A stretch of 44,367 bases of DNA, taken from an uncultured Monoglobus sp. (GTDB lineage Bacteria > Bacillota > Clostridia > Monoglobales > Monoglobaceae). This document shows, piece after piece, positions 17,101-27,054 of this stretch. A program made the position numbers and the translations under genes. Where the stretch lies: positions 1 through 44,367 of the forward strand of contig CANPWW010000010.1 in NCBI GenBank assembly GCA_947585115.1, written 5' to 3'. How positions within the stretch are numbered: position 1 is the stretch's first letter; each line of letters begins with the position of its first letter. Under the pieces are notes generated by a model, which had not been told where the DNA came from, searched no databases, and saw nothing but the letters and a program-made list of their open reading frames with translations.

Positions 17101-17227
17101 GCCATAAATACAAAGGATCGCCGTTCAAAAACGACCGCTCCACTTATTATATATACAATAATAAGCTCAATATGCCGGAGTTTACGCAAGCAATCGGCGA
17201 GAAGTGCAGACCGTATAAATAATTAAT

Positions 17228-17277
17228 TTAAGCATATAAAATCCCTCGAAACAAATCGAGGGGTTTTATATGCTTAA
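17228..17277. terminator. Bidirectional terminator between converging genes
   Basis: Long inverted repeat: 17230–17248 pairs with 17257–17275 over 19 bp with one G·U wobble and an 8-base loop. The AAAA/TTTT flanks give a U-tract on both strands. It separates the plus-strand GT-C gene from the minus-strand acyltransferase. Confidence 0.9.
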
Positions 17278-17300
17278 TTCGTTCTAAATTCCTTTAAATT

Positions 17301-18437
17301 TTAATCTTCTAATTTATTGAAGGATGAAATTTCCGGCGTAGATTTGATAACATCCGCATTAAAACAACTATCAAACTTGGCAAAATACTTCCCAAACACT
17401 CTATCAACTAACGAAAACAACGGTCTTTCTACGCACAATATTCTTATCCATTCAATTAAACTACACACAGCATACACAATAATAGCACACAGTATTCCTA
17501 TAATAATAATCTCTATCGGAGATTTGATTGCACCTGTCTTGATCCATGTTCCCCATAGTTTTGAACGAATTAGATTATTGTCATGTATTAAATAAACCGC
17601 AAATGATGTTCTGGATATTGCATTTATAATTTTGTTTGACCCTATATTTATATTTTTAAAAAACATAAACAGCGAAAATGTCGCCATTACCACGCCTAAT
17701 GTTTCATGGTTAAGGAAAATATATGTTCCTCCGGCTTGACGAAGCATCTCATGATTGGGAGACATTCTCTGCAGCCATTGCAAACTTCCCCATACCGCCA
17801 ATATTGATAAAATAAAAACCGTTAGTGACACAATTTTTTTATCAAAAAACTTGATCGAGTAACGCCTTATATATCCGGCAAGAAAATAAAGGCAGACAAA
17901 CCATGAAAGCAGGTTAAAAAATGTGCGCTGAGGCATCGGAAATGTCCACAATGGTAATACCACAAAAGCTGCTCCCAAAACTATCAGCAACGCTATATAA
18001 TTCTTTTTTGACATAGCATTGATCAGCATATTGAGAAATGGCGATAAAAATCCAAGCGCAATATACACCGTAACAAACCACATTGCATTATAAGAAATCG
18101 GCAAAAAAGTTTGAAGCCATGTTTTATAGCCAAACGTCGTAAATTTCGCAAAATATCCGATTATACTGATTAATGCGCAATAAAAAAATGTCGCAAACCA
18201 TAACTTTAATAATCTTTTTATTCTAAAATCGGTATCAACCATAAAATAGCCGCCTATAAGCACAAACAAATTAACCCCCAATGTTCCTCCAATAAACAAA
18301 ACATTGGACACAGCCTTAGATATACCTTGGGCTGAATTAATAATATTTCCATGTAATGCAAAATGATAAATAACAATTATTAACATTGATATTATTCTAA
18401 GCAATTCAAAATTTGACATTCTGTCTTTTCTGTTCAT
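17301..18437 (-). CDS. Acyltransferase 3 family membrane protein
   Basis: 378 aa, about ten transmembrane helices. It starts with the typical SNFELLRIISMLIIVIYHFA (conserved His near residue 25), then NLFVLIGGYFMVD and RRLLKLW-type segments of the exopolysaccharide O-acyltransferase group. It would modify a surface sugar with an acetyl or succinyl group. The gene is AT-rich compared with the housekeeping genes. AAGGAG lies 9 bases before the ATG at 18437. It is the last gene of the leftward glycan locus and is followed by the bidirectional terminator. Confidence 0.88.
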   Translation of the reverse strand: MNRKDRMSNFELLRIISMLIIVIYHFALHGNIINSAQGISKAVSNVLFIGGTLGVNLFVLIGGYFMVDTDFRIKRLLKLWFATFFYCALISIIGYFAKFTTFGYKTWLQTFLPISYNAMWFVTVYIALGFLSPFLNMLINAMSKKNYIALLIVLGAAFVVLPLWTFPMPQRTFFNLLSWFVCLYFLAGYIRRYSIKFFDKKIVSLTVFILSILAVWGSLQWLQRMSPNHEMLRQAGGTYIFLNHETLGVVMATFSLFMFFKNINIGSNKIINAISRTSFAVYLIHDNNLIRSKLWGTWIKTGAIKSPIEIIIIGILCAIIVYAVCSLIEWIRILCVERPLFSLVDRVFGKYFAKFDSCFNADVIKSTPEISSFNKLED

Positions 18438-18511
18438 TATATTTTACTCCTTATTCTATAATATTACAGATTTAAACAACGACCCTTTTATGGATATTTG
18501 CGTTTGATTCT

Positions 18512-20275
18512 CTATGTGTTCTTAGTTTTTAAAGCAAAAACAAGAATAAACATTACCTCTTCTATAAGATATATTATATATCTCGGGTCCTGAGCCGGTA
18601 TGCTCAAAAACAAAAGCGCGGTCGTTATCAAAGGAACCGACAAAACAATGAGGTATTTATATCGCCGCTTGAGCAGCAGAACGACCGCAGAGAAGATAAG
18701 CGCGAACAGCCAAAGTCCTCCGCGCCAGTACACCGGATTGACTAATTGGTTCCTGAACGTCATATCCGAAAGCGTCCTGGTCACAGATGTGCTGACAGTG
18801 CGCTTAAGCCCGCCGTCTCCCATTTCAAAGGCAATTTCTCCGCCCTCAAGCGGGGCCCACTCCGTGCCGTCGGAAGGTCTGCCGATCTCCCAAAGGATCG
18901 ACGTGATATCAAAGGCCGAGCTTATATATTCTTTCGGATATCTAAACAGCCACTTGAAATTCAGTTTCAATATCTTGGCGGCCGTTTCCGGATCGTTCAA
19001 TTTTTCCACATTATAACCTATATCTCCGTAGGTCCTTGAAATTTTATCCGCCCAATACTTGTTTTCCCGCGAGGTCTTGTTCCATTGCTCCCTCGGCATA
19101 ATCTCCTCCATAACGGCAACATCCTCAGCTGGTATATCCTCGACTTTGTTCGACACGGCTCCGACAAGATAAAGCGGCACAGTATATTTCACATATGACA
19201 AATCCTCATCTAAGCGCAAAATGCCGCGCGGGAACACGCTGTTTATGAATACCATACCGACGAGCACAATCGCCAGCAAAGCGCATAACAATTTTACAAA
19301 ATCCTGTTTTTTCACAAATCTGTAAACGCATAGCGCGACAAGAGCAAACCCCGTTCCGGCCCAACCTGCATGCCGGAATATGGCGGTACCAATACCGGAT
19401 ATTATAAAAACAAAAATATGGCGCGCGGTTATCTTTTCGCTCATCAGGCAATCAAACAAACCCAGGACAAAAAGAAACTGTGACATGCAATAGACCGTAT
19501 CCTTAATCATATATCCGCAATAAAGCAACGGCGTAAAAATAACAGCTGACGCAATACCGTAAACCTTGCATATCTTTTTTGAATGAAGCGCGTTATAAAG
19601 CAAGTATATCGCGTAATCATAAATGTATATTAAAAATATCCCCTGGAATACCAGCGTCAAAAACTGCCACCTTCCGCCAAGTGAAAATATTTTCACAAAA
19701 AGCATAAATCCTATAGTGTGCCATTCATACCACTCATGATTTACAACCCACTGCCAAACTCCGTATATATCCGGATATGTATATGACGGATAGCTTGCCG
19801 CCACATAAGCGATAACAACGGCGGCGATCGGCAAAGTTATATAATACAGCCTGATAAAAGGAATTCTGCCGGGTTTTTCATTCAGAACAACAGAATTATT
19901 CTTTTCGACCATAAAATATTCAAGGATCGTGATTATCATAATATATACCGCGGGTATTAACATAAGCATAAACACTATGCGGAACAGAATCCCCGCGATC
20001 GCATTTTCAAACTTTAGATTTACAAAAATCTGAGTGCACGAAAGCTGCAGCAAAAACAATACCGTAAGCGCCGCTGATATAATTTCGGATTTTTTGTCAT
20101 ATTTCATACCCTTGAACATACCGGTAAATATAAATAATGACGCCAAGGCAAGAGGAACGGCCGCAAAAACATACGCCCCGTCCGACCAATCAGCCGGGGT
20201 TATGAAAATAACAATGATCAATGCCACAAAAGCGTATTTCAGCGCCGCCGATATTTTGACTATCATACTGTCCAT
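18512..20275 (-). CDS. Large polytopic membrane protein, possibly DUF6020-like / GT-C type
   Basis: 587 aa from the ATG at 20275 (MDSMIVKIS, AAAGGATG upstream). The open frame to 20374 lies inside the previous gene and is not used. About 12–14 hydrophobic helices are seen, with a conserved-looking polar loop SYPSYTYPDIYGVWQWV followed by EWHTIGFMLFVKIFSLGG near residues 170–215. A long extracytoplasmic part lies at about 370–500. The layout suggests a GT-C glycosyltransferase, but no definite catalytic motif was identified. A truncated paralog lies at 22553–23307. The upstream gene stops 13 bases before, so they are cotranscribed. Confidence 0.72.
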   Translation of the reverse strand: MDSMIVKISAALKYAFVALIIVIFITPADWSDGAYVFAAVPLALASLFIFTGMFKGMKYDKKSEIISAALTVLFLLQLSCTQIFVNLKFENAIAGILFRIVFMLMLIPAVYIMIITILEYFMVEKNNSVVLNEKPGRIPFIRLYYITLPIAAVVIAYVAASYPSYTYPDIYGVWQWVVNHEWYEWHTIGFMLFVKIFSLGGRWQFLTLVFQGIFLIYIYDYAIYLLYNALHSKKICKVYGIASAVIFTPLLYCGYMIKDTVYCMSQFLFVLGLFDCLMSEKITARHIFVFIISGIGTAIFRHAGWAGTGFALVALCVYRFVKKQDFVKLLCALLAIVLVGMVFINSVFPRGILRLDEDLSYVKYTVPLYLVGAVSNKVEDIPAEDVAVMEEIMPREQWNKTSRENKYWADKISRTYGDIGYNVEKLNDPETAAKILKLNFKWLFRYPKEYISSAFDITSILWEIGRPSDGTEWAPLEGGEIAFEMGDGGLKRTVSTSVTRTLSDMTFRNQLVNPVYWRGGLWLFALIFSAVVLLLKRRYKYLIVLSVPLITTALLFLSIPAQDPRYIIYLIEEVMFILVFALKTKNT

Positions 20276-20288
20276 TTTAACACATCCT

Positions 20289-22499
20289 TTAAAGCTGATT
20301 ATCCTTTTTCGCCTGCGTGGAACCAGGCTTAATTTTCGGCAATATTTTTTTGCATGCCCGCAGCAATAGCGCAATAAGCGTCAGCATCGTTATTATATCA
20401 CCCAAACGATAGAACCACGTTCCGGAATATTTTATCTTTACGCCGGAGCTGTCGGAATTAAGCATTACTCTTAAGAGCCCATTGTCGCCCTGAACCACGT
20501 TAAGATTTTGTCCGGCATTATCTTTTGCTTTGTATCCCCAATAATAAATTAACGGGACCTCAACCCAGCAGTTATCCCTGCCGGGAGCTCTTGATAAATT
20601 AACATTAATATTCGTTCCGTCCTTTTTATAATCTTTAACGTTCAGAGAGCTGTCCGACGTTTTATAATCATTTGTCTCATATGACGCGCCTGTATTTACA
20701 GCGGCGGGCAGATAATCATATGATGCAAAAACATTTTTTTCACAGTAATAATTGGCTCCTTTTTTCAGATCCACGTCTTTTGTCAACGCGGACGCTCCGG
20801 AATAAAGCAAAGCCGCGGCGCATAGAATTGAAATTATCAAAATAAAACTCTTTGATCTTTCGTTTCGGCGCATACTGATTATCCACGCGCCGACAATGCA
20901 TATTATCGCCGATACCAACGCTATAAATCTCCACGGGAACTGAAGCACGTTATCAAGGGCGTTCACAGCGCCGATTTTTCCGGCAAACCATTGCCACGGA
21001 AACATTGTCGTGGACATAATCAATAAAACAACTCCGGAACCAAACAACATCGTCATAAATCCGTTATTCTTTTCCCTTTCGCCAGGATATACAAAATACA
21101 AAACACACACCGCAAGCGCGGCCAGAACCCCAATGCCCGGAGAAAGCGCAAGCGAGCCGCTGACACCCTTCAAATACGGTTTTCCTAGCGACATTGAAGT
21201 GCCGAAAACGTTAAAAATCTGTGCCGGCAGAGCGGATTCTGTCGGAAATTCCGTTTCCTTTGCCAGATCAAAAGTGCCGTTGATGTCAAATCCGATATAT
21301 GTGGTTATAAAAGCCACTATGAACCACGCGTTAATCAGAAGCGTCATTCCGGCCGCCTTAAGAAGAGCGAGCCATCTCTTATCCCGCGCAAGACGGCGGG
21401 AGGACAACGCCATTACTATTATTGTAAATATAACGCAGATCACCGTGCTTATAATATGTGTCTGCAAGATACAGGTTGCGGCTATTGTAAGTATATACCA
21501 TTTTTTGTCGCCCCAAAGAATTTCGTAAATACCGTATATAAGAAGAGGCAGGAAAACCATAGCGAGACCTTCGCCCATCGCTCCACGAATACATACCGTA
21601 AACACTCTCCATGTGCAGGTTGTATACAGCACCGCCGCCACGGCTGCCGCATATCTTGACTTTGTGATCCCCTTAACGCTGTAATATGTGATCAACGCTG
21701 TTGCAGCGGAAGCCGCGATCCATAAGGATTGATATGCTGTGACCAATGACACGCCACACAATCTCAACAACGCAGGAAAATACAAAAACAGATCCGGATA
21801 ATACAAGCTGACGGAATAGCCGTATCCGTTTATCTGCCGGGGCTGTATCCTGACAGGAAACTGTCCGGATTGAAGGCCCTCCTTTATTCCCTCGATCCGC
21901 TCAAGGTGAAACAATATATCGTGGCCGAATGACAAGTAATTCGTAAAAAACATATATGACGACAACAAGGCTACGCACATCAAAAAAACCGGCATGTAAG
22001 CATCCGCATTATCATTGTGTTTTCCGTATTTAACGTATAACAGCCACAGCAGTCCCAGCAGGAAAACAAAAGCCATAAAATACCGGTCGTTAAAAATCGA
22101 CCCGTGTCCAGTTACGGTAAGCTTTTTCAAATCAACGCCGTTTTCCGCTTTCACCGCCAGTTCCGTATAGTCCTTTCTCAGGCTTATCTCCTCGGCGTCC
22201 AGATCCGAGATTTGTCCCTCAAAAACAACTTCGCCGTCGCCGGATTCAATAATGATTTTTTCTTTTTTATTATTCTCATCAAAATCAAATTTGTAATCAC
22301 CTTCGGGCAGGGACAGCCTCGGCAAAAAATAGTTGTAATTATCCTTAGTCACATCAGTACTTAATTCAAAGCTTAGCTCGTTGGCGGGATCAATTCCCGA
22401 AAACAAGGTAAGAATAATCATTATTAAACCAATAATCAGCGCTCCAAACACCTTTATGGAATTATTGGACCTTTTTAATATTTTTGTTATTTCTTTCAT
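20289..22499 (-). CDS. Polytopic membrane protein of the PTPS-related (PF10131-like) type
   Basis: 736 aa. One helix near residue 20 is followed by an extracytoplasmic domain (about 40–125), then about 11–12 helices, a second outer domain (about 580–690) and a last helix. The segment SFGHDILFHLERIEGIKEGL and then GQFPVRIQPRQ, with DLFLYFPALL, resembles the membrane proteins labelled '6-pyruvoyl-tetrahydropterin synthase-related', which probably belong to the GT-C superfamily. The D-x2-F-H motif after the first helices fits a metal or lipid-phosphate site. GAAGGGGAG precedes the ATG. It sits between the intact and the broken copies of the same paralog family. Confidence 0.72.
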   Translation of the reverse strand: MKEITKILKRSNNSIKVFGALIIGLIMIILTLFSGIDPANELSFELSTDVTKDNYNYFLPRLSLPEGDYKFDFDENNKKEKIIIESGDGEVVFEGQISDLDAEEISLRKDYTELAVKAENGVDLKKLTVTGHGSIFNDRYFMAFVFLLGLLWLLYVKYGKHNDNADAYMPVFLMCVALLSSYMFFTNYLSFGHDILFHLERIEGIKEGLQSGQFPVRIQPRQINGYGYSVSLYYPDLFLYFPALLRLCGVSLVTAYQSLWIAASAATALITYYSVKGITKSRYAAAVAAVLYTTCTWRVFTVCIRGAMGEGLAMVFLPLLIYGIYEILWGDKKWYILTIAATCILQTHIISTVICVIFTIIVMALSSRRLARDKRWLALLKAAGMTLLINAWFIVAFITTYIGFDINGTFDLAKETEFPTESALPAQIFNVFGTSMSLGKPYLKGVSGSLALSPGIGVLAALAVCVLYFVYPGEREKNNGFMTMLFGSGVVLLIMSTTMFPWQWFAGKIGAVNALDNVLQFPWRFIALVSAIICIVGAWIISMRRNERSKSFILIISILCAAALLYSGASALTKDVDLKKGANYYCEKNVFASYDYLPAAVNTGASYETNDYKTSDSSLNVKDYKKDGTNINVNLSRAPGRDNCWVEVPLIYYWGYKAKDNAGQNLNVVQGDNGLLRVMLNSDSSGVKIKYSGTWFYRLGDIITMLTLIALLLRACKKILPKIKPGSTQAKKDNQL

Positions 22500-22552
22500 T
22501 TAATTTTGCTCCCCTTCATAGTTAATTTTTCAACCAACTTATTTATCCCGCC

Positions 22553-23307
22553 TCATACCGCATCGGGCTTCAGCGCCGCTAAAACGCCGTATATCGTACA
22601 TATCTTTTTTGAGTGAGAAATTTTATACAACAAATATATTGCGTAGTTATAGATATATTTATCAAAAACACTCCCTGAAAAACAAGCGTCAAAAACTGGT
22701 ATCTTCCGCCAAGTGAAAATATCTTCACAAAAAGCAACAATCCGATAGTATGCCATTCGTCCCAAGTATTTCCTGTCACCCACTGCCACACTCCGTATAT
22801 ATCCGGATACGTGTATGACGGATAGCTTGCCGCAACATAGGCGGCAACAACGGCAGCGATAGGCAGCGCCGTATAATACAGCTTTATAAAAGGAATTTTC
22901 GCGGGCTCATCATTCCGCTCGGCACGATCATCGTCTTTCATAAAAAGATCAAGTATCGTGCTTACCATAATATACACCGCCGGTACCAGCAGAACCATAA
23001 ACGCTATGCGAAACAAAATTCCCACAGCGGCGTTTTCAAACTTCAGGTTAACAAAAATCTGAGTGCATGAAAGCTGCAGCAAAAACAATACCGTAAGCGC
23101 AGCCGATATTATGGCGCGACCTTTCTCAAATTTCACTTTTTGAAACATTCCGGTAAATATAAACAACGACGCCGCCGCAAGAAGTGCGGCCGCAAAGACA
23201 TAAGCTCCGTCCGACCAAGCCGCCGGGGTCATGAAAATAACCGCTATAAGCGCTATAAAAGCATATTTAAGAATCGCCGTCGCTTTTGTTGTTATATTAT
23301 TATTCAT
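22553..23307 (-). pseudogene. Truncated, frameshifted paralog of the 18512–20275 gene
   Basis: Residues 1 to about 210 (MNNNITTKATAILKYAFIAL onward) align closely with the N-terminus of the intact gene, including SYPSYTYPDIYGVWQWV and VKIFSLGG. The reading frame then breaks near 22660. In another frame it continues as YNYAIYLLYKISHSKKICTI, again matching the intact copy (YDYAIYLLYNALHSKKICKV), and ends at a stop near 22553. The remaining two thirds of the protein are missing. At DNA level the shared parts are nearly identical in places (for example 23049–23100 and 20016–20067). This is a remnant of a duplication or of gene conversion and probably not a working protein. Confidence 0.88.
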
Positions 23308-23358
23308 TAAACCACATCCTTATAGTTTTTATCAAGTTATTTTTATACTTCGGGCCGA

Positions 23359-24903
23359 CTATTTCGACTCATGGTACTCCTCCTCGGTGTTCACGTTCCA
23401 TATGGGCGATTTGTCTGTCTTGTGCTCCAGTATCGCGTCCACCGCCTCAAACGACGTCACCATCGAGTGGTCCATGTTGTTATAGCGGTGCTGGCCGTTT
23501 CTGCCCACGCAGTAGAGATTTTCAAAGCCGTTTAAATACTCTATAAGCTCGTCCATTTGATCGTAGGTGTCAAAATACGCCGGATACGCTTTTTTGACCC
23601 TCTCTCTGTGAGCATCCAGAACGTCTTTTTTGTCTATAACTCCGATCTTCTCAAGCTCGCCCTTCGCGAACTCGATAAAATCCTCGTCGCTCATGTTCCA
23701 GTATTCGTCGCCCTCGTCGCAGAAATACTCAAGCCCTATCCAGACCTTGTTTTCAAAATCCTCGACCATATAGGGCGACCAGTTGTTGAATATCTGTATC
23801 CTGCCCAGCTTTACCGAAGTGTCCTGCACATATATCCAGCAGTCTGGCACGATGTTTCCCACGGTCTTTATATTCGTCTTGTTCTCAAGCTTTAATTTGT
23901 CGACCAAAAGTCCCACCGTGATAAAATCGCGGTACGGAAGGCCGTCGGCGATCTTTTTCATTTCGGGCTCGGGTTTTGTGAAAGCGTTCAGCAGGTCTTT
24001 GACCGGCATAGACGAGATCAGCGCGTCGCACTCCATCGTCTTTCGCTCGCCGTTTTCGATATACTCAACTCCGATTATCTTTCCGTCCTTTTCGCTTATC
24101 TTAACGACCGGGCAGTTCATCTTGACCTCAGCGCCCATCTCGGCCGCTCTGTCGCACACCGTCTCCCACAGCTGGCCGGGGCCGAGCTTGGGATAGATAT
24201 ATTCCTCGATCAACGAGGTCTCGACCTTTTTGTTACCGCCGCCGAATACCTTGCCGAGCATGTCTTTAAGCACCGCCTTGATCGAAAGCCCCTTCACGCG
24301 CTGAGAGCCCCAGTCGGCGGAGATATACTTCGGGTGTCTGCCCCACAATTTCTCGGTATAGCCCTCGAAGAACATCGAGTAAAGCACCTTGCCGAAACGG
24401 TTGATATAAAAGTTTTCGAGCGAATTTTCGGGCAGCTTTTTCGCCGTGGCGCCCAAATACGAAAAGCCCGCCTTCATCGTGGTGAAAAATCCCATGTTCT
24501 TTATGGTCTCCCACTTCATGGTAACGGGATAGTCAAAGAACTTGCCGTCATAGTATATTCTGGACACACGATTGCGCTTGAGCATAACGCTGTCAGTCTT
24601 TTCGGGATCGGCTCCGCCCTCTTGGTATTCGCGCCTGCGGCCTAGTAAAATATCGTCTTTTGACGGCGCGCCCTGCGGCGGCAGTATGCTGTACCACCAC
24701 TCGGTGACGCGGTCGTCCTTCGAGAAAAAGCGATGTCCGCCTATATCCATTCGATTGCCCTTATATCTCACGGTTTGGGAAATACCGCCTATTCTGTCGC
24801 TTTCCTCAAGAATTGTCACGCTGTATTCCTTTGATCTGGTCAAAAGCTCGTGGGCGGCGGTCAACCCCGCGGGTCCCGCGCCGATTATAACTGCTTTTTT
24901 CAT
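23359..24903 (-). CDS. FAD-dependent oxidoreductase (amine-oxidase / UDP-galactopyranose-mutase-like)
   Basis: 514 aa, soluble. The N-terminal Rossmann motif is [16 protein letters not shown] at about 5–20, and the second FAD contact is I-G-G-I-S-Q near 38–43. Then comes [14 protein letters not shown] substrate domain holds [20 protein letters not shown] near 190–210, and the C-terminal FAD piece is [20 protein letters not shown]. The layout resembles protoporphyrinogen-oxidase-like and UDP-Galp-mutase-like enzymes that occur in surface-polysaccharide clusters. The real substrate is unknown; a sugar-nucleotide or lipid-linked sugar is a reasonable guess from context. AGAGAGG precedes the ATG. 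Base composition is close to the housekeeping genes, unlike the AT-rich genes on either side. Confidence 0.85.
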   Translation of the reverse strand: MKKAVIIGAGPAGLTAAHELLTRSKEYSVTILEESDRIGGISQTVRYKGNRMDIGGHRFFSKDDRVTEWWYSILPPQGAPSKDDILLGRRREYQEGGADPEKTDSVMLKRNRVSRIYYDGKFFDYPVTMKWETIKNMGFFTTMKAGFSYLGATAKKLPENSLENFYINRFGKVLYSMFFEGYTEKLWGRHPKYISADWGSQRVKGLSIKAVLKDMLGKVFGGGNKKVETSLIEEYIYPKLGPGQLWETVCDRAAEMGAEVKMNCPVVKISEKDGKIIGVEYIENGERKTMECDALISSMPVKDLLNAFTKPEPEMKKIADGLPYRDFITVGLLVDKLKLENKTNIKTVGNIVPDCWIYVQDTSVKLGRIQIFNNWSPYMVEDFENKVWIGLEYFCDEGDEYWNMSDEDFIEFAKGELEKIGVIDKKDVLDAHRERVKKAYPAYFDTYDQMDELIEYLNGFENLYCVGRNGQHRYNNMDHSMVTSFEAVDAILEHKTDKSPIWNVNTEEEYHESK

Positions 24904-24976
24904 GTAAAATTACCTCTCTTTATTCTGATTCTTTGTATACAAGTTTTATTATAAAGCATGATCGCCGACCGCGATG

Positions 24977-25005
24977 ATATTATTACCCGCGTTATATCAA
25001 GTCAA
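24977..25005 (-). promoter_or_regulatory. Candidate internal promoter before the FAD oxidoreductase
   Basis: On the minus strand TTGACT (25000–25005) and TAATAT (24977–24982) are spaced by 17 bases. It overlaps the last codons of the upstream gene. A small ATCGC/GCGAT hairpin lies just downstream, at about 24960–24974. Confidence 0.4.
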
Positions 25006-26541
25006 ATACATCGCGAACACAAGACCGCAAAACAGCGCGACGGCATAATTCATATATTTCCCCGCTTTCGGCTTCAACTCGGAAAAAATGCCTATATATG
25101 CCGCTCCGGTAAGTATCGTCATCGACAGATATCTGAAATCCATGGTATACGTAAACGGAACCTTGTAATTCAACAGCAAATACGGTATAAATGTTACTGC
25201 CCACACGACGGCTAAGCCGTATCTTGATAAAAGCTTTATCGCCTTCCCCTTAACAAGAACATACACCATCGCGACAACAGATGAGAACACGATAAAAATG
25301 TTTACCGTTTGAAGAAGCTTTGCCGCCGCGTCTTTGCCCTTAAAGGAAAACTCGCCAAACATTGAGGTTCGCAATATTGCCTGAAGTATGCTTATTTCAA
25401 CTTTTGAGTTGTGACGCGCGCTGTATTGCCGTATTACCGAATTCCAAAAATCAAACGACAAAAACTTCCTGATCATAATGTCACCGGTCTTGTCATCAGG
25501 CGTCACGAACACTTCAGCGGGAACGTATCCGAATCCTTGCCCGAACATAATAAGATTTCTTATCGGGTACCACATACCGAGCGGCACGCATATTATCCCG
25601 AACAGCAAAAGCTGCTTTATTATAGCCGCGCATTCTTTTTTCTTAACAGCCTTATACAAGTCGATCAGCATAACCGCTCCGGTAAAAAACGCCATTGTGG
25701 CACAAGACAGTTTTGACATCATTCCCAAGCCGAAGCACAGCGCGAGAATAATAATATTTCTAAAAGTTTTGTTTTTATGCCACCTGAAGGTATAGAGCAC
25801 GCACAGCGATATAAACATTACCGACAGCGCGTCATTGTTCACTCTTCCGCTCATTAATATAAGATTCGGGAAAAATGCCGTGATCGCCGTCGGCAGTGAT
25901 AACTTCTTTATTCCCGCTTCCTTAAAAATTTTATTAAAAACAATTAATGTAACGGATCCCGCGAAACAGGATATAACCTTCGCATATTCTATCATAAACT
26001 GCGCGTCATGCTTGAAAAATATTTCAAGAAATTTTACCAGCAGGGCTGACAGCGCGTAAAACAACGGCGGATGATAAAACTGACCGTAGTTGGCATTTTT
26101 AAGCTTTCCTGTCGTAAGAATATTGTAAATATATGCATAGTGTCCTTTGCCGTCCGGGCTCAATGCACCCAGGTCATGACTTCTTACATTTATCGGCGTG
26201 TACAGAGTATACCCTACGCGTATTATTATTCCGCAAAGTATTATAATGACGGCCAAATCAATTTTCTTTTCCGAACGCAGCGCATATATCCCCGCAACAA
26301 TAAACAGCATAACTGCTGTTATGTATTTTATCAAAGTTTCGTCAACGTGTCCCGTTTCCCGAAAAACAATAATTATCAGTAAAATTAACGTGAACAGAAG
26401 AGCATATCTTAAAACTCCGGCGCCCCAAAAGGCTCCGCATTTGCGAGAATACCCCCCGACCCGAATTTTCGCCGCACCGAATCGCTCAGTCAATTTCTCG
26501 ACGACCGACTCAAATCTTGTTTGTTTGTTATTTTGACTCAT
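24997..26541 (-). CDS. GT-C-type glycosyltransferase (ArnT/PMT-like membrane protein)
   Basis: 514 aa from the ATG at 26541 (MSQNNKQT). GGGGG lies 6 bases before it; an earlier ATG at 26574 lacks such a site. An N-terminal cytoplasmic part of about 45 residues precedes about 12 helices. The first outer loop carries SHDLGALSPDGKGHYAYIYN and then NYGQFYHPPLFYALSALLVK. The D/H-rich loop followed by H-P-P-L is characteristic of GT39-type polyprenyl-phosphate-sugar-dependent transferases. TAITAFFPNLILMSGRVNND follows at about 225–245. It would glycosylate a surface molecule; donor and acceptor are unknown. The gene is AT-rich. Confidence 0.82.
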   Translation of the reverse strand: MSQNNKQTRFESVVEKLTERFGAAKIRVGGYSRKCGAFWGAGVLRYALLFTLILLIIIVFRETGHVDETLIKYITAVMLFIVAGIYALRSEKKIDLAVIIILCGIIIRVGYTLYTPINVRSHDLGALSPDGKGHYAYIYNILTTGKLKNANYGQFYHPPLFYALSALLVKFLEIFFKHDAQFMIEYAKVISCFAGSVTLIVFNKIFKEAGIKKLSLPTAITAFFPNLILMSGRVNNDALSVMFISLCVLYTFRWHKNKTFRNIIILALCFGLGMMSKLSCATMAFFTGAVMLIDLYKAVKKKECAAIIKQLLLFGIICVPLGMWYPIRNLIMFGQGFGYVPAEVFVTPDDKTGDIMIRKFLSFDFWNSVIRQYSARHNSKVEISILQAILRTSMFGEFSFKGKDAAAKLLQTVNIFIVFSSVVAMVYVLVKGKAIKLLSRYGLAVVWAVTFIPYLLLNYKVPFTYTMDFRYLSMTILTGAAYIGIFSELKPKAGKYMNYAVALFCGLVFAMYLT

Positions 26542-26607
26542 TATTTTCCCCCAATATTTACGTCCCGTATCCACGATATGTCGATGCGGCCCGATTTTTC
26601 TTTCGTT

Positions 26608-27054
26608 TTATTTCTTTGTATATATGATCTTCTTTCTCGCCACAAAGTTCCATACCAGTACGATTGCCGCCGCCACGATCTTTGAAAGCAGGAAGTACAG
26701 TCCTATCACATCGGTGAACAGCCACATGATAAGCTCGGTGAGCCCCAGGCCGATAACGCCGATAACCGCGTATATGATAAACTCCGCTGTTCTGCTTGTT
26801 GTCCGCTCATCGGCGCTGAACACAAAGCAAACCGACAGAACATAGTTGACGACCAGCCCGAACACGAACGCGATCGCCGCGGCTATAAGATAGTGCATAA
26901 ACTTCTCGCACAGCCACAGCGCGCCCGCGTCGGCCAGAAACGCTATCCCGCCGACAAATATATACCTGAAAAACTGTATAAACCAGTTTGTTGTCTCCGT
27001 GCGGAAAAGAACGTTCATGTCAAACCTCTTAAGCGCCTCAAAAAACTCTTTCAT
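26608..27054 (-). CDS. GtrA-family membrane protein (putative polyprenyl-phosphate-sugar flippase)
   Basis: 148 aa with four hydrophobic helices after a short N-terminal part. RYIFVGGIAFLADAGALWLC near residue 30 is the GtrA hallmark, and the C-terminus ends WNFVARKKIIYTKK, also typical. GtrA/GtcA proteins are thought to flip undecaprenyl-phosphate-linked sugars to the outer face, working with a GT2 (GtrB/CsbB) and a GT-C enzyme. Its ATG overlaps the stop of the upstream YfhO gene (TAATG). The coupling to YfhO fits the three-component scheme. Confidence 0.92.
   Translation of the reverse strand: MKEFFEALKRFDMNVLFRTETTNWFIQFFRYIFVGGIAFLADAGALWLCEKFMHYLIAAAIAFVFGLVVNYVLSVCFVFSADERTTSRTAEFIIYAVIGVIGLGLTELIMWLFTDVIGLYFLLSKIVAAAIVLVWNFVARKKIIYTKK

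Noticed and set aside
22553-22789. Separate small gene at the end of the broken paralog
   Set aside because: Its second half aligns with the continuation of the paralog in another frame, so it is part of the same pseudogene.
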